From: Cynocephalus volans
Lineage: Eukaryota; Chordata; Mammalia; Dermoptera; Cynocephalidae
DNA length: 64,000 nucleotides
Assembly (NCBI RefSeq): GCF_027409185.1
Contig: NC_084462.1
Span: forward strand, 185,818,071-185,882,070
Direction of reading: 5' to 3'
The position numbers and the translations under genes are program-made. Under the pieces are notes generated by a model. The model was not told the DNA's origin. It did no database searches and saw only the letters and a program-made list of their open reading frames with translations. Positions 1 through 11,183 of the stretch are shown one piece after another. The stretch's first letter is position 1, and each line of letters begins with the position of its first letter.

Positions 1-60
1 ATAGCCAATGATCGAATGTAACTTCCAAAATAGCAAAGAGAGTAAATTTTGAATGTCTTA
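1..60 (+). repeat. L1 3'-end fragment, left flank of provirus ERV1
   Basis: The first 60 bases resemble 41285-41345 and part of 61120-61160, which read as an old LINE-1 3'-end sequence. The match breaks exactly where the LTR starts at 61. It is the left flank of the ERV and may be a remnant of the duplicated unit seen in copies B and C. The segment is short, so the match could reflect L1 family resemblance rather than segmental duplication. Confidence 0.5.
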
Positions 61-404
61 TGTTGGGAAAATATAGAAAGATTGTCAGGGCCCCTCAGAT
101 GTTCAGAATCTTGCCGAGCATTTGCTGTAAATATCCTCAGGTGTTCCTTTTTAATGCTTAATGCAATTGCATATGGGCACCCAGGTGTCCTAGGTTATGG
201 ACCTGAGTATAAAGGACTAACAGCTCTTATCCACAGTGCTGCTCAGAACTCTCAGAGAAGCCCTTAGGACGGCTGCTCCCAGCTCTGAATAAAGCCTATT
301 AATCTTTACCCACAGCTCCCAGGACCTTTTTCCTATTATCTAGCTTGTAGACCTGCATGTGGAGGGTCGTGACCCAGTTTGTGAGCCCTAGCCCTACCTC
401 TACA
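61..404 (+). repeat. 5' LTR of class III-like provirus ERV1
   Basis: Begins TGTTGGG and ends CTCTACA, so it has the TG...CA form of an LTR. A TATAAA box lies at 208-213 and an AATAAA polyadenylation signal at 288-293, in the right order for U3-R-U5. A close copy lies at 4180-4548 in the same orientation. The next bases (about 405-422) would be the primer-binding site; they start TTGGCATAGTC and I cannot assign a tRNA. The exact 3' edge could be about 14 bases further right. Confidence 0.85.
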
Positions 405-1230
405 ATTGGCATAGTCAGCAGGTTTTGAGGGCACGTACAGGAGCCCCTTGGGAGAAGGAGGTAATGTGGCTCCTCCTGAATATTCTGTACCCTCTGGCCA
501 CTTTCCTGTTGACCTGGATCTGGTTGCTGCTTACAATACTGCAAGTCAGCATAGACCAGGCATTCCATGAAGCAGGGCATCCTCAGAGAACCCCTTGGGA
601 GGAAGAGGAAATGTGGCTGTCCTTGAGGATGTGGTGCCTGATGGTCACTTTTCTGTTGACCAGAGCCTGGCTACTACTCAGTGTGCTGCAAACTGATCAA
701 GATTTGAAGAAGAAAGCAGAGTTGAAGGAAGCATGAATGACTGTCCTGGAGGATGACATGCAGTGAGTGGCCACCCCTGCTTCTCACTCCAGGGCTAACG
801 ACAAACCCAGCGCTGAGTTTGGGGAGACTGTGCATCTCCAGGCATGACCTGTTGTGCACCAAAAAGTGAAGTGCAAGCACCCTATAGGACCAGGCAGCCA
901 CCCGGCACACAATCCACAGGTGACCCAGTTCACTACCTATATCCTTTATTCCCACATTGAATTATTTGACTTGCAGAGACAGTTTTGGCAGAAAAAGGGG
1001 AGCTCCTGGCTGCTTGGCTACTGATGTTATAAGATCTGTGAATAGTGTGATGTGCTCTGTTGAGAAGATGGAAGAGGTGGCCTCTATTACCAGCCACCCT
1101 TCCCTGAGGCAGCAGCTGCAGAATATCAATAGCAGCTGTTGATATGCACAAGTGCCATGTAATCACTCCCTAATGGAATGGGTGAGTGCAGCTACCTGAA
1201 CCATGTGAGGGAATACTAGAGAACTCCCAA
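405..1230 (+). pseudogene. ERV1 leader/gag-position region, unrecognised
   Basis: This is the part of the provirus between the 5' LTR and pol, where leader and gag should be. I recognise no matrix, capsid or zinc-knuckle motif. An open stretch at 425-736 contains an internal duplication: a leucine-rich segment at about 446-543 recurs at about 586-693, both with an MWL...TFLLT pattern. A diverged third copy is encoded on the minus strand at about 32430-32540 in a related element. Between 740 and 1230 all frames are broken. The open stretch may be a decayed gag start or non-coding leader. Confidence 0.45.
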
Positions 1231-1234
1231 GATT

Positions 1235-1860
1235 GTGAGTAAATGGCAAACACATTCTGAGTTGGTTCCAATCTCAGCTGATAGCCAAGATAAGTTCACC
1301 TTCACCTGGGACGGGACACAGTGGAAACTTTCAAGTATTTCCCCAAGGTTATCTGCATCGCCCAACCATCTGTCATGGTTTAGTGGCTGGGGAACTAGCC
1401 AAGAGGACAAGGTCCAGCATAGTTACAATGTTTCACTACATTGATGATGTGTTGTTAACCTCTGATTCTCTAACAAATTTAACCCAGGAAGCTCCAATGC
1501 TGCTAAGCCATTTGGATCTATGTGGGCAGGCCATGAACACAGCCAAAGTGCAAAGACCTGGACTGTCAGTCAAATTCTTAAGAGTTGTCTGGTTGGGTAA
1601 GAGGGGGTCATCCCAGAAGCTGTTACAGATAAGATACATGTGTACCTTAACCAACAAACTGTAGCTCAGCTGCAGACATATTTGAGATTCTGGGGTATTG
1701 GAGAACTTTGGTACCCCATATGGCTCAAATGGCATGCCCAATGTATGCATTAATAAAGACAGGAGCCCCCTGGCATTGGACTGAGGAAGTAGAACAGGCT
1801 TTCCAGGCTACAAAGAGGGCAGCATAGCAAGTATAGGCCTTACAAGTGGCTGATCCCACT
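1235..1860 (+). pseudogene. ERV1 reverse transcriptase remnant
   Basis: Reverse transcriptase part of the pol relic. The palm motif HYIDDVLL, holding the YxDD catalytic pair, is encoded at about 1434-1460. It is followed by a region with VKFLRVVW, the usual shape of the RT palm-to-thumb transition, and then a connection-like stretch. The reading frame shifts several times and carries stops, and the fingers domain upstream is not visible. The sequence style resembles spuma-related class III (ERV-L-like) elements, but the family call is tentative. Confidence 0.75.
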
Positions 1861-1941
1861 AAGCCTTTTGAATTAGCTGTACATATATCCAGGAGGGGTT
1901 AGGATGGGGTTTGTGGCAGAGACAAGACCAATTCGAAACAC

Positions 1942-2650
1942 GTGCATGATTCTGGTCTCAGCTCTGGAAAGGTGCTGAATTACGCTAAGCTCTGGAAGGG
2001 TGCTGAATTATGCTGTTCTCAGATAGAAAAACAGCTAGCAGCCGTATATTTTGCCTTGATGGCCACTGAAGCTATCACAGGAACTGCCAAAATCCTAGTA
2101 AGGACAACATATCTCACACTAGGTTGGCTGTGCATGTGGGCAACCAACCCTAAAACAGGCATAGCTCAGACTCCCACTCTGTCTACATGGGGAGCATATA
2201 TAGAACAAAGGAGCACTGTGTCAGCGAGTCCTCTGTCCAAAGAGTTGCAAACTCTGCTAGGCCGAGTAGTGGTTGTGGAGGCCACACCTTTCCATGAGGG
2301 ACAGGGACCTATCACAGAGCAAGCTTGGTATACAGATGGCTCTAGCATGGGACCTTCAGCATCATGGGCAGCTGTTGCTGTCCAGCCCTTAACGGATACC
2401 ATATGGTATGAAAATGGCACAGGGCAAAGCAGTCAATGGGCAGAATTGAAAGCTCTTTGGGTGGTGATAAAAAATGAGCCTGGGCCATTAACCATCTGCA
2501 CTGACAGCTGGGCTGTGTACAAAGGTTTAACCGTTTGGATTTCTACTTGGAAGTATCAACAGGGGATGTTTGCCTACTGACCCCTGTGGGGACAAGCCAT
2601 GTGGCAAGAGTTATGGGAATTGGGGCATGAGAAAGAAGTAACTCTTTTCC
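1942..2650 (+). pseudogene. ERV1 RNase H remnant
   Basis: The longest open stretch of this provirus (1942-2580) ends in a recognisable RNase H domain. The acidic residues can be placed: Asp in WYTDGSS at about 2330, Glu in SSQWAELKAL at about 2440, and Asp in CTDSWAV at about 2500. The combination of SSQWAEL and TDSWAV is what I expect from class III ERV-L-type elements. A stop at 2578-2580 interrupts the domain, and readable sequence continues to about 2650. It cannot make a working Pol. Confidence 0.8.
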
Positions 2651-3775
2651 ATGTCACAGGACACTTCCCGTTTAGCCAGTCCAGGAAATGATGAAGCCGT
2701 TGCCTTAGCTAAGGTAAGATGTCTGGAGAGAGCTGCAGATGCTGATGTAGTCCAGTGGTTACATCGACGAATGCAACATGCTGGCAGCAAGACCATGTGG
2801 ATGGCGGCTCAAAGATGGGCCCTGCCTATAAAATGGGAAGATGTAGTGAATGCCTGTCATGCTTGTCAAGTATGTGCTCAAGAGAGTCTACACTCCCAGA
2901 GGGTGCCCCATGTAGACGCACAAATAACTCAAGGAAGGGTGCCCCTGGATTGATGGCAAGTGGACTTTGCTGGACCACTGCCCAGGTCAGAGAATTTCAG
3001 ATACATCTTCACTGCTGCTCATGCAGCTACTGGTCTTCTGTTTGTATGGCCTTGTAAGGCCTCAGACAATGTAAACACTGTGAAGGCACTGCATAGCCTT
3101 GAGATGACCTTCCTGTAGTCACAGAGTGTGACAATGAACGCACTTTACTGGACATGAGGTTCAGAGGAGGGCTTACCAGCTGTCTATTCAGTGGAAGTTG
3201 CATGTGCCATATCATCCCCAGGCAGCAGGGATGATTGAGCAATACAATGGTCTCCTAAAACAGGAGCTAAGGCTATCTGCCCAACCCCCGTCCCTGAAGG
3301 GGTGGACACAGCGATCCCGGCAACAGTCAGGATTCTAACTAAGAGACCCCACAAGTGCGGGCCCTCTCCAGTGGAAGATCTGTTGCATGGGGCTGCAGCA
3401 CATAAACAAGAGCAGATCACTACTACAGATGAGCTTTTGGCAATAATGGAAATATTCTCTTACCAGCCCCAATCTGTTTACTACTGGAACAGACAGTACA
3501 ATGGGAATGGCCTTGGAGAATAGAAGCCCCCGGTATACGCTGGGTAGGTCTAATAGGGCCTTGGGGAAAAGGACTAGTAGAAGATTTGGAAATTTCACCT
3601 TGGATGACAAGTACCTGGCGTAATCAAGTAAAGGTAACATGGCCTGGAACAGATGAGTGCTCTATTCCAAAGGGCACGTTTATATTGTCATTATGGCCAA
3701 TTATGAGTTCCCCTGTAGTGTTACATGTAGAACCTACAGATCCAACAGTGTTAGCAGATAATGTAAGGTAGCATA
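2651..3775 (+). pseudogene. ERV1 integrase remnant
   Basis: An HHCC zinc-binding region is visible: His in LHRRMQHAG at about 2760 and Cys in CHACQVC at about 2855-2875. The catalytic core follows: Asp in WQVDFAG at about 2955 and Glu in HPQAAGMIEQYNG at about 3235; the second Asp region is broken. A C-terminal stretch follows to 3771. Stops and frameshifts separate the pieces. I see no envelope gene between here and the 3' LTR, which fits an ERV-L-like element but could equally be deletion. Confidence 0.78.
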
Positions 3776-4179
3776 AATCAGGTAAGATAACTATTCCTGC
3801 AACCATCCTTTCCCACGTTGGCAAACTAGCATGCACCTTACCAGAGGGGTGAGAACTGCTCCTATTGGTACCAATAACCCTTCTGTCTTTTCCCCCATAG
3901 TGCTCTGGCTGTGGGTACCAGAGTCTACTGGGCACATACATACGTTCGTGTGGCCAATGTGTCTGCTTATTGAATATGCACTGAAGTTCACACCAGTGAT
4001 GACTACTAACTGGGCATGTGTGGCTAATAGTTGAAAGGACAGAACTGCAGTACAAGTCTAAGGCATCTTTTACAGTCAATAGTTATATGAATGTAAGGGT
4101 CATTTATCCTAGCTAAGGGAACATTCCAGAAGATTCTGAACACATGGATAATATGGTAAGGGACCCTGAAGCAGTGGAT
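3776..4179 (+). other. ERV1 post-pol region, no gene seen
   Basis: About 400 bases between the integrase relic and the 3' LTR. All frames are broken. No surface/transmembrane envelope features (CxxC, fusion peptide, hydrophobic anchor) are visible. Confidence 0.5.
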
Positions 4180-4548
4180 TGTTGGGAAAATGTAGGAAAA
4201 TAGTCTGGGCCCCTCAGATGTTAAAAATCTTGCCGAGCATTTGCTGTAAATATACTCAGGTGTTCCTTTTTACTACTTAATGTAATTGCATCTGGGCACT
4301 CAGGTGTCCTGTGTTATGGACCTAAGTATAAAGGACTAACAGGTCTGATCTACGGTGCTTCTCAAAACTCTCAGAGAAGCCGCTAGGACACCTGCTCCCA
4401 GCTCTGAATAAAGTCAATTAATCTTTTACCCACGGCCCCCAGGACCTTTTTCCTACTACCCCGCTTGTGGACCTGCGTGTGGAGGGTTTGTGACTCAGTC
4501 TGTGCAACAGACTTGAGTGCTCTGTGAGCCCTAAGCCCTACCTCTACA
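4180..4548 (+). repeat. 3' LTR of provirus ERV1
   Basis: Begins TGTTGGG and ends CTCTACA, paired with 61-404. TATAAA is at 4327-4332 and AATAAA at 4407-4412. Many substitutions and a roughly 25-base length difference separate the two LTRs, so the insertion is old. The right flank (from 4549) aligns with about 42975 in copy B while the left flank resembles 41345, and no target-site duplication is visible, so the locus was rearranged at or after insertion. Confidence 0.87.
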
Positions 4549-5369
4549 GATGGCATTATCAGGGCAAGTGTGTGCGGGATACTTTGGGGACATCAGAGAG
4601 TGGGCAGGGATTGGGACTCTGTCCATCGGGTGTTCAGTATCTACGTGGACTATTCCCAAGCAAGCTGAGAGATACATCTTAGGACACAGTTCCCGAGGAC
4701 ACTTTGACAGATGCAGACCAAAAATTCAGCCCAGCAGGGCTCTGGTGGGATTTATCACTGTGCTTGTCACACTGAATTGTCCACATGGAAACATGAGAGC
4801 TGTGTCGGGCCCTCAAGAAACTGCTTTTCCATCCGGGATACTGAAGGAAGGACAGAGAGTGCGACAAATCCTGAACATCAGTGTCCACCGTGTGGATGAG
4901 GGTCCAGAGGCTTAACCGCCCCAGGGAGGACAGAGACCCTATGGGCTGAGGTCATGGAGCGTGATTATAACAATGACGGGATGTGGGCTTGGCTGAGAAA
5001 AAAGGCGCATTTATGGACAGTTTGCATCTGGACTTAGCTAAAATTTAGAGGAAAGTATTCTTGATCAAAGGAACAGAAGAATCCATACAATGATTTGTGT
5101 GTCAGGAAAGAGAACAGGTCAGGGTAAAACCTGAGGCGGGGGAAAGGTCCCAGTGAATGGAAACATCTTATCTACAAATGAGGAAAGTTACTTCACTCTG
5201 TGTGGCCTGCAGTGAGAACATGGGAATTAGAGTCACTAAGAACAAAGCAGGAAATGACCCTGAGGGACATCTGAGAGTCAGCAGAGCAGAGGAAACCTGA
5301 GATCCCAAGAGGAACCCCCATCCCCTCTCTGCACCTGCTCCATGGGGCACAGGAGCTGGGTGGGCCTTG

Positions 5370-5383
5370 AGCGCCCCCTGCAG
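5370..5383 (-). promoter_or_regulatory. CTCF-like motif downstream of IGHV4-A RSS
   Basis: On the minus strand this reads CTGCAGGGGGCGCT, containing the AGGGGGCGCT core of the CTCF consensus. It lies 28 bp beyond the nonamer of the recombination signal. CTCF-binding elements just 3' of V segments are established in the mouse proximal Igh locus. Binding here is inferred. Confidence 0.6.
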
Positions 5384-5411
5384 CCCAGACCCCTCCTGTA
5401 TCCTGCAGGGA

Positions 5412-5450
5412 GGTTTGTGTCTGGGCTCACGCTGTCTTCCTGTCACTGTG
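5412..5450 (-). promoter_or_regulatory. 23-bp-spacer recombination signal of IGHV4-A
   Basis: Directly 3' of the V exon on the minus strand: consensus heptamer CACAGTG (5444-5450), 23-bp spacer (5421-5443), nonamer ACACAAACC (5412-5420). This is the RAG recognition site that pairs with a 12-bp-spacer D segment signal. All critical heptamer bases are intact. Confidence 0.95.
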
Positions 5451-5891
5451 TCTCTTGCACAGAAATACACGGCCGTGTCCTCGTCGGTCACAGAGCTCAG
5501 CTGCAGGGAGAACTGGTTCGTGGACGTGTCTCTGGTGATGGAGATGCGGCTCTTGAGGGATGAGCTATAAACTGTGCTTCCACTATAACTGATGCGTCCC
5601 ATCCACTCAAGCTCCTTCCCTGAGAGCTGGCGGATCCAGTGCCAGTAGTAACTACTGGTTGTGATGGATTCACCAGAGACTGTGCAGGTGAGGGAGAGGG
5701 TCTGCGAGGGCTTCACCAGTCCTGGGCCCGACTCCTGCAGCTGCACCTCGGACAGGACACCTGGAGACAAGGAGAATCAGAACCTGTCAGTCATGTGCAG
5801 TCACGACCATCCCACAGACCCGTGCCTGACATCTGAGAAACTCACATTTGGAAGTTGTCACCAGGTAAAGGAGAAGACCCCACAGTTTCAT
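5451..5891 (-). CDS. Immunoglobulin heavy V segment, clan II (IGHV4-like), copy A
   Basis: Germline V segment encoding the variable domain of an antibody heavy chain after joining to D and J. The leader exon is 5846-5891 (ATG at 5889-5891; [15 protein letters not shown]), ending at a GTGAG donor. The intron is 5761-5845. The V exon is 5451-5760, opening after a CAG acceptor. The mature part starts [16 protein letters not shown]. The disulfide cysteines (LTCTVSG and YFCAR) and the core Trp (WHWIRQ) are present, and there is no stop. FR3 reads [18 protein letters not shown], typical of clan II. Phe replaces Tyr before Cys104. It has an octamer upstream and an intact recombination signal, so it looks functional. 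Species-specific gene numbering cannot be given. Confidence 0.95.
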
Positions 5892-6002
5892 CTTCAATTA
5901 GATCTCAACTCTGCCTTTCACAGAGACCTGAGCCCTGTCTGAGGACAGACCTGTGAGCTTCCACCACCCAAGCACCACATTTACCCTAGAGCTTGAAGGA
6001 AA

Positions 6003-6010
6003 ATTTGCAT
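6003..6010 (-). promoter_or_regulatory. IGHV4-A octamer promoter element
   Basis: Perfect ATGCAAAT on the minus strand, 111 bases upstream of the leader ATG of IGHV4-A. The octamer binds Oct-1/Oct-2 with OCA-B and is the defining element of immunoglobulin V promoters. The same site is at 44433-44440 in copy B. Confidence 0.92.
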
Positions 6011-7300
6011 GTGGGGGAGCTGTGTTCTTATAAGTGGTTATAAACTTAGGTGAGAGACTTTGTATTTTTTAAGTGCCTGTATAGTTTCATTTTTCTTAAA
6101 ATTATTTGACATGCAATTATGGAATAGGAGAGAACCTGGTGAGTTTGAAATAACCGAAATGTGTCCCCAGCTTTCTGAGCCCAGATCTCCCTTCCTTCAA
6201 CTCCCATCTTCTGTGTCGTCTTGGTGCAGCCCAACTCTGCTCCATAAACCCAGGCTCTGGGTCTTGCTTCCCAGCACTGATCCCAGCAGAACCCCTGCTT
6301 TCTTTCCCTGTACCCTGTCCTGTCATGTGGTTCTCATCACACTTGAGAGCTTGTTACATTGTTACATTGTTGCTGTTCCATGAGTTTCAAGCCTACCTTG
6401 AGCTCTGTCCACCCTGTGATACAAGACACAGTACATGGGAACCCACAGGGACTCTGCAAAAAATGACGCCTTGTGCATTACTCAGTAAAGTGATTCTAAG
6501 TATTTGGGAAAGAGCAAAAGACTTTTAAGCGCCCGCATCACAGAGTAAGTCCTGTGCATCTGTAGTGTAAATTTTTCCTATCTACATTCAGTTCTCATCC
6601 AAATTTTATGGATGTTAAATCTTTCATTTAATCCTCCAATTTCATCAGTTATCCCTGATTTTTTAAGATATCCTTTAAAAACCTCAATTATAATGGTTAA
6701 CGTGCAAGCAGTAAAACCATCCAGAGCATAAAACTTGTAAAAACAAACTTCCCCTTGACGCTCATGTGCTGGGGTCCGTGACAGCCCCTCCATGACTGCG
6801 GTCACTGCCCCCTGTACCACTTCCCAGCACACAGAAAGAGGCCAGGGGCTGGGCTGGATGCTGGGCTGAGTCTGCCCCTGGGAGCTCCCTCGCAATCCCA
6901 AGGGCAGGTCCATGTCATGCAGGGACAGCCCTTCATGTCACATTAAACAGAAGAGGAGGGAATGAGGAATTTCAGATAGACTATTTTTTATTTGATATGA
7001 AGACATTGAACCTGGACTCTATTGACAGTCCAAGTGCACAAAACAGTATTGGTAATGGGGGGCCCAGTGTTGTACCACAAATCTACACAACTTCTTCATC
7101 CTGTGCAACTGAATGTGATGCCTGCTGAACTTTAATTTAATGAACCAGGCTGTGAGTGTGTGTGTGGCATCTGTGCACATTCATTTTGGCATAATTAATC
7201 ATATGCTCTAACTGACATCAAAAGATCAAAAATGTATGTTATGTGTTGTCTTCAGATTGAAAGAGACCAGTGGGGGTGCACTGGAGTCTAACACGCTAAG
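6011..7300. other. IGHV4-A 5' flank, no gene seen
   Basis: Single-copy-looking intergenic sequence that aligns with copy B from about 44440 to 46250. I find no exon, LTR or L1 signature. It ends at a pyrimidine-rich microsatellite. Confidence 0.6.
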
Positions 7301-7311
7301 CACGTGTCACC

Positions 7312-7436
7312 TCTGTCTGTCTGTCTGTCTCTCTCTCTCTCCCTGACTCTTCCCTTTCCTCTTTCTGCACAAACACAAACAGACACACAGACGCACAGAT
7401 ACACAGACATACACACACAGAGACACACACACTCAC
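7312..7436 (+). repeat. CTGT/CT/CA compound microsatellite
   Basis: Runs of CTGT, CT, then imperfect CA-rich repeats. The copy B counterpart at 46254-46325 is a purer (CT)n(CA)n tract, so the repeat has evolved differently since duplication. Confidence 0.85.
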
Positions 7437-7459
7437 CACTGATCATTTTTGAAAATCTA

Positions 7460-9329
7460 CCTGGAGCGATGCCTCTGATTGATGCTGAGCAATTCCTTGT
7501 AACAGACACAAATGTGATCTTTGCAGGCTTTTTATGGATGTTCTTCAAGAAGTCATAGTGTACAGGAAGAATCTCCCGAGGTACAAAGTGAGCAGGACCA
7601 CACTGTGTGTTGTGGGGACTTAGTGCATCGCACACTGTTCCTTGTATCATAATTATCCTGCCAGAACGATGTATATGCTGGGTGTTGTGTTTTGTGGATG
7701 GATCTCTTACAAAAAGGTATTTTCAGAAAAATAATGTTGAAAAATCATTAATCAGGAGTCTCATACCACTGAATAGAGAAAATATATTCATGGAAATGAA
7801 ATTGTCTCAAAGTGGGAGAAAGGTGAGAAAAATACTAGCAGAGAAAATTGCAAATGTGCTATAAATAAAAGAAACAGTATTAAAACAATGATTATACCAA
7901 TAATAATAATACTTAGTAGTATTTATATATTTAATGAATCATTAAGCAAATGTAAACAAAAAATATAGGATTACAATAAAATACAAAAAAAGAGTTGCAT
8001 TGGAAACCAGCAGAAACATGGAATGAGATGATTTTATGTCTTGGTTTTAGAAGCAATAAAGGAATGAAAGTTCGTAGCATCAGTGGAGTAAATTCAGGTT
8101 TCCAGTTTGTTTCCTTTGAAACTCCAGTGAGCATGAGGGGAGAGAGAAAAGGGAAAAGTGAGAAGAGATCCAAGAATAGACCCTTAAGGCAAAGAAGAAA
8201 TGCGGGAGCAGGGGTCAAGAATGATCTTTTAGAGCAAATTCTAATGCAGCAAACCACGCCGAGATGTGCCTGTGATCGTGTGAGGTTTAAATAGAATGAA
8301 GGGTGAAAGTAAAAGGCAAAATGGGAGCTTTCATCACAAAAGTGCAGGTTTTAGCAATACTTGCCTTGCAAGGTTGAAAGTATTTGAATGTAAGATAGTT
8401 GGGAACACATGACCTGAAATCAGCAATAAAAATACCTGCCAGAGCAATGCTGAAAAAGAAACATACACTTTTCAAGGCTTTATTGAAGTTCAATTATGCC
8501 TACAGACAATAATCTAACCTGCAAGGCTGTGGTACTTGTCACAAACCAATCACCGTGCTGTACCTTGCTCAGGGTCTTCCTGTCAGACTTTCTAACGTGG
8601 GATATTCCTATCCCAACCTCCTTCAGGTCTGTTCCAAATATTCAGGCTCAGAGATATTTATTGGTGGACTCTGACCACAGGGGGCACCAGGGATGGTGGT
8701 TTTGACAGACTATTCAGCCCTTTCCCTGACGTTGTCTGACTCCAGCCACCCATTGGCTCCTCCACCTCACTGCTCTGAAGCTCGTGGGGCCTCCTGCACA
8801 TCCTCTGACACAAGGTGTGTGAGGTGACAGGTGTCCAGGGGTCCGCAGCTGCCCTGTCCTCACAGATAATCTGCGTTCTCAAGAAAGCTACTTTATGGCT
8901 GCTGCTGATTCAAGTTAATATTACTTAAATGTTTCTATTAATCAGCTGTACAAAATATAGACAAATTGGTTACTATCTTAAATCAGCACTTGTGGTGAAA
9001 CTTTACAAAGACAGCCGAGGTTGTTTTTCACCATATGCACCCAGTCAACGAGAAAACCCTGGTAATTCTCTAAAGGTGGGACATGGCTGGTAAACAAGCC
9101 TCAAGGACTCCTTAGACATCTCCAGGTAGATTTTCATCAGATTCCATTCTTCAGAGGATGTAAATATGTTTTATTTATTGTCTGCCTACTTTGATAATGA
9201 TCACAGACAATTCATTGGCAAAAATGTTACTCTATCAGTTGATAAAAAGCTGATTTATTTTGTGTTTCCGTCTGACATATGACAACATTTATATAAAGTG
9301 AGCTTGCCCAAATTCTAAACACAAGAGCA
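7460..9329. other. Copy A intergenic stretch, no gene seen
   Basis: Aligns with copy B 46340-49320 once two L1 insertions in B are removed. Small open frames on both strands have no recognisable domain. A short segment at about 8680-8700 (CCACAGGGGGCACC) is a weak CTCF-like match that is not preserved in B. Confidence 0.55.
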
Positions 9330-10020
9330 TACACATATATACACATAGAAAGTGTGATTTTGTAGTAGTACATGTCAAATGGATACTTTGCAAACAAACT
9401 GGTGATGACATTTGTCACAGAAATGTAAAAACAATACAAAACACAAACAAACAAACTATCTTAGGAGTCATATGGAAAAACAAAAGACACTGAAGAGCCA
9501 AAGCAATCCGGAGCAATAAAAAATATAAAATAAAATAAAGCTGGAGGCATCATACTGTCATAAACACACACACACGGAGCAATAGAACAGAACAGAGAAC
9601 CCAGAAATCAATCCACATACTTAAAGTCAACTGACCTTTCAAAAAGGCACTAAGAACATACATTGGGGAAATTCCAGTCCCCTAAAGAAATGGTCCTGTG
9701 AAAACTGGACATCCATGTGCAGAAGAATCAAACTAGATCTGCACCTCTCACCATATACCTAATCAACTCAGAATGGAATAGAGACTTAAATATACCACCC
9801 CGAACTGTAAAACTACTGAAAGATAACTTAGGGAAACAATTAAGGATGTAGTACTTGGCAAATATTTAATGACAAACATTTATGACGTCTAGACTTAACA
9901 CATTTTTGGCTTAACCACTGTGTTTAGCAAAGGATTAAAAGTATATTGACTTCCAATATTTTCAACATACAATGGGGTTATTGAGACGCAACTCCATGAT
10001 AAGTTGAGGAAGATCTGTAC
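9330..10020 (+). mobile_element. LINE-1 ORF2 fragment, private to copy A
   Basis: Degenerate L1 ORF2 sequence (the region just upstream of the 3' end of ORF2, recognisable around 9480-9880). Copy B runs straight from the equivalent of 9325 to the equivalent of 10022 without it, so it entered after the A/B duplication or was lost from B. Boundaries are approximate. Confidence 0.7.
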
Positions 10021-11160
10021 AGATGAAACTCAGTTGTGACAAGGGAAATTGTGGTGAAGATGTATGTAGTGACTTTGGGGATGATTAAACACAAACTATG
10101 TAAATGTAGTTAATGTGGACCTTGACATCAGTCTCTAGTGATCTCATATGACTAACAGGACCAACTTTATTGGTGCATTTTTATTGTTCCCATTAGGGAC
10201 TTCTGTCCATGTGGACACGTGACATAGTTCTACTCATGGAGGCAGGAGAGATGGTCTGCTGGGGCTTTCCTGATTCTTCAGGAGGGCATTTCAGAAGAAT
10301 CATCTCCTCTCTTGCATAAAAGAAGGTATCTTCATATCTCTGTGTGACTCTTTGGAAAGTCATTCATGTCCACAAATCATAAGAGTGAACTGTTTAGCAT
10401 GAATCTAAAACGCCAGGTGAATTAGTGTCCAAATCTAGGGAAGTCAGTCACCTGGATTCATGGGCTGTTGAAATACTCAAGCCTGGATCCATTCACATCT
10501 GGGCGTCTTGTTTCAATAGTTTGTGATTTGTGTCATTGTTTAGTAAGGTCCAGTCACCTCTCTTTGCTTTCTGCTTAAATAGCAACACAAAATAATCAAC
10601 AATGTGATATGAAATAACTAATCTGAAAAATAACCTAACGTCAAAATTTGTTAGTTGTGCATACAAACACATGCAGGCGATGTGAATAAATGCTATGATT
10701 GTACTCAAAATAGTTTTATCTTTAGTAAGGAAGTGCTGTGCATTTCTTAGATTTATTAGAGACTCACATTGAGAACCTTGAAATAATGTGTTAATGACTC
10801 ATACCTTTAAATACAACTGTGTGTTATTAATAGGAATTTCTCCTACGTTGTTAGTTTTCCATTAGAGATAATCCTCTGCCTTATATAAAAAACTCAAGGA
10901 GAGGAATTTTTGCACTTATTTGAGCTCATCAATTAGTCCAAAACAGAAATAAGGACACATTATTTTGTTGTACTGCAGGTCTTAGGGACACATTGCAAAC
11001 AAAGAGGTTTCTCACATCTTCTGGAAAAACCATTACAATAGACAACTTTTGAAACTTTTAGAACCACACCTACATCCCAGATACTTGTCTACCTGGATGC
11101 TCTCAGGACACAGACACACCTGTATTTATCAGATGTGTTTATCAGTCGAACACAGTAGAA
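10021..11160. other. Copy A intergenic stretch, no gene seen
   Basis: Aligns with copy B 49325-50450. AT-rich, with no open frame of interest. It ends at the orphan octamer. Confidence 0.55.
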
Positions 11161-11166
11161 CTCAGG

Positions 11167-11183
11167 ATTTGCATATTCAGGAG
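11167..11183 (-). promoter_or_regulatory. Orphan IGHV1-type promoter, decayed heptamer (copy A)
   Basis: Octamer ATGCAAAT (minus, 11167-11174) preceded two bases upstream by CTCCTGA (11177-11183), a one-base variant of the CTCATGA heptamer. The paralogous site in copy B (50451-50467) has both elements perfect. No leader exon or V exon follows on the minus strand in either copy. Confidence 0.6.

Noticed and set aside
8675-8702. CTCF site at CCACAGGGGGCACC
   Set aside because: One base is missing relative to the consensus spacing, and copy B does not keep it; not near a V segment.
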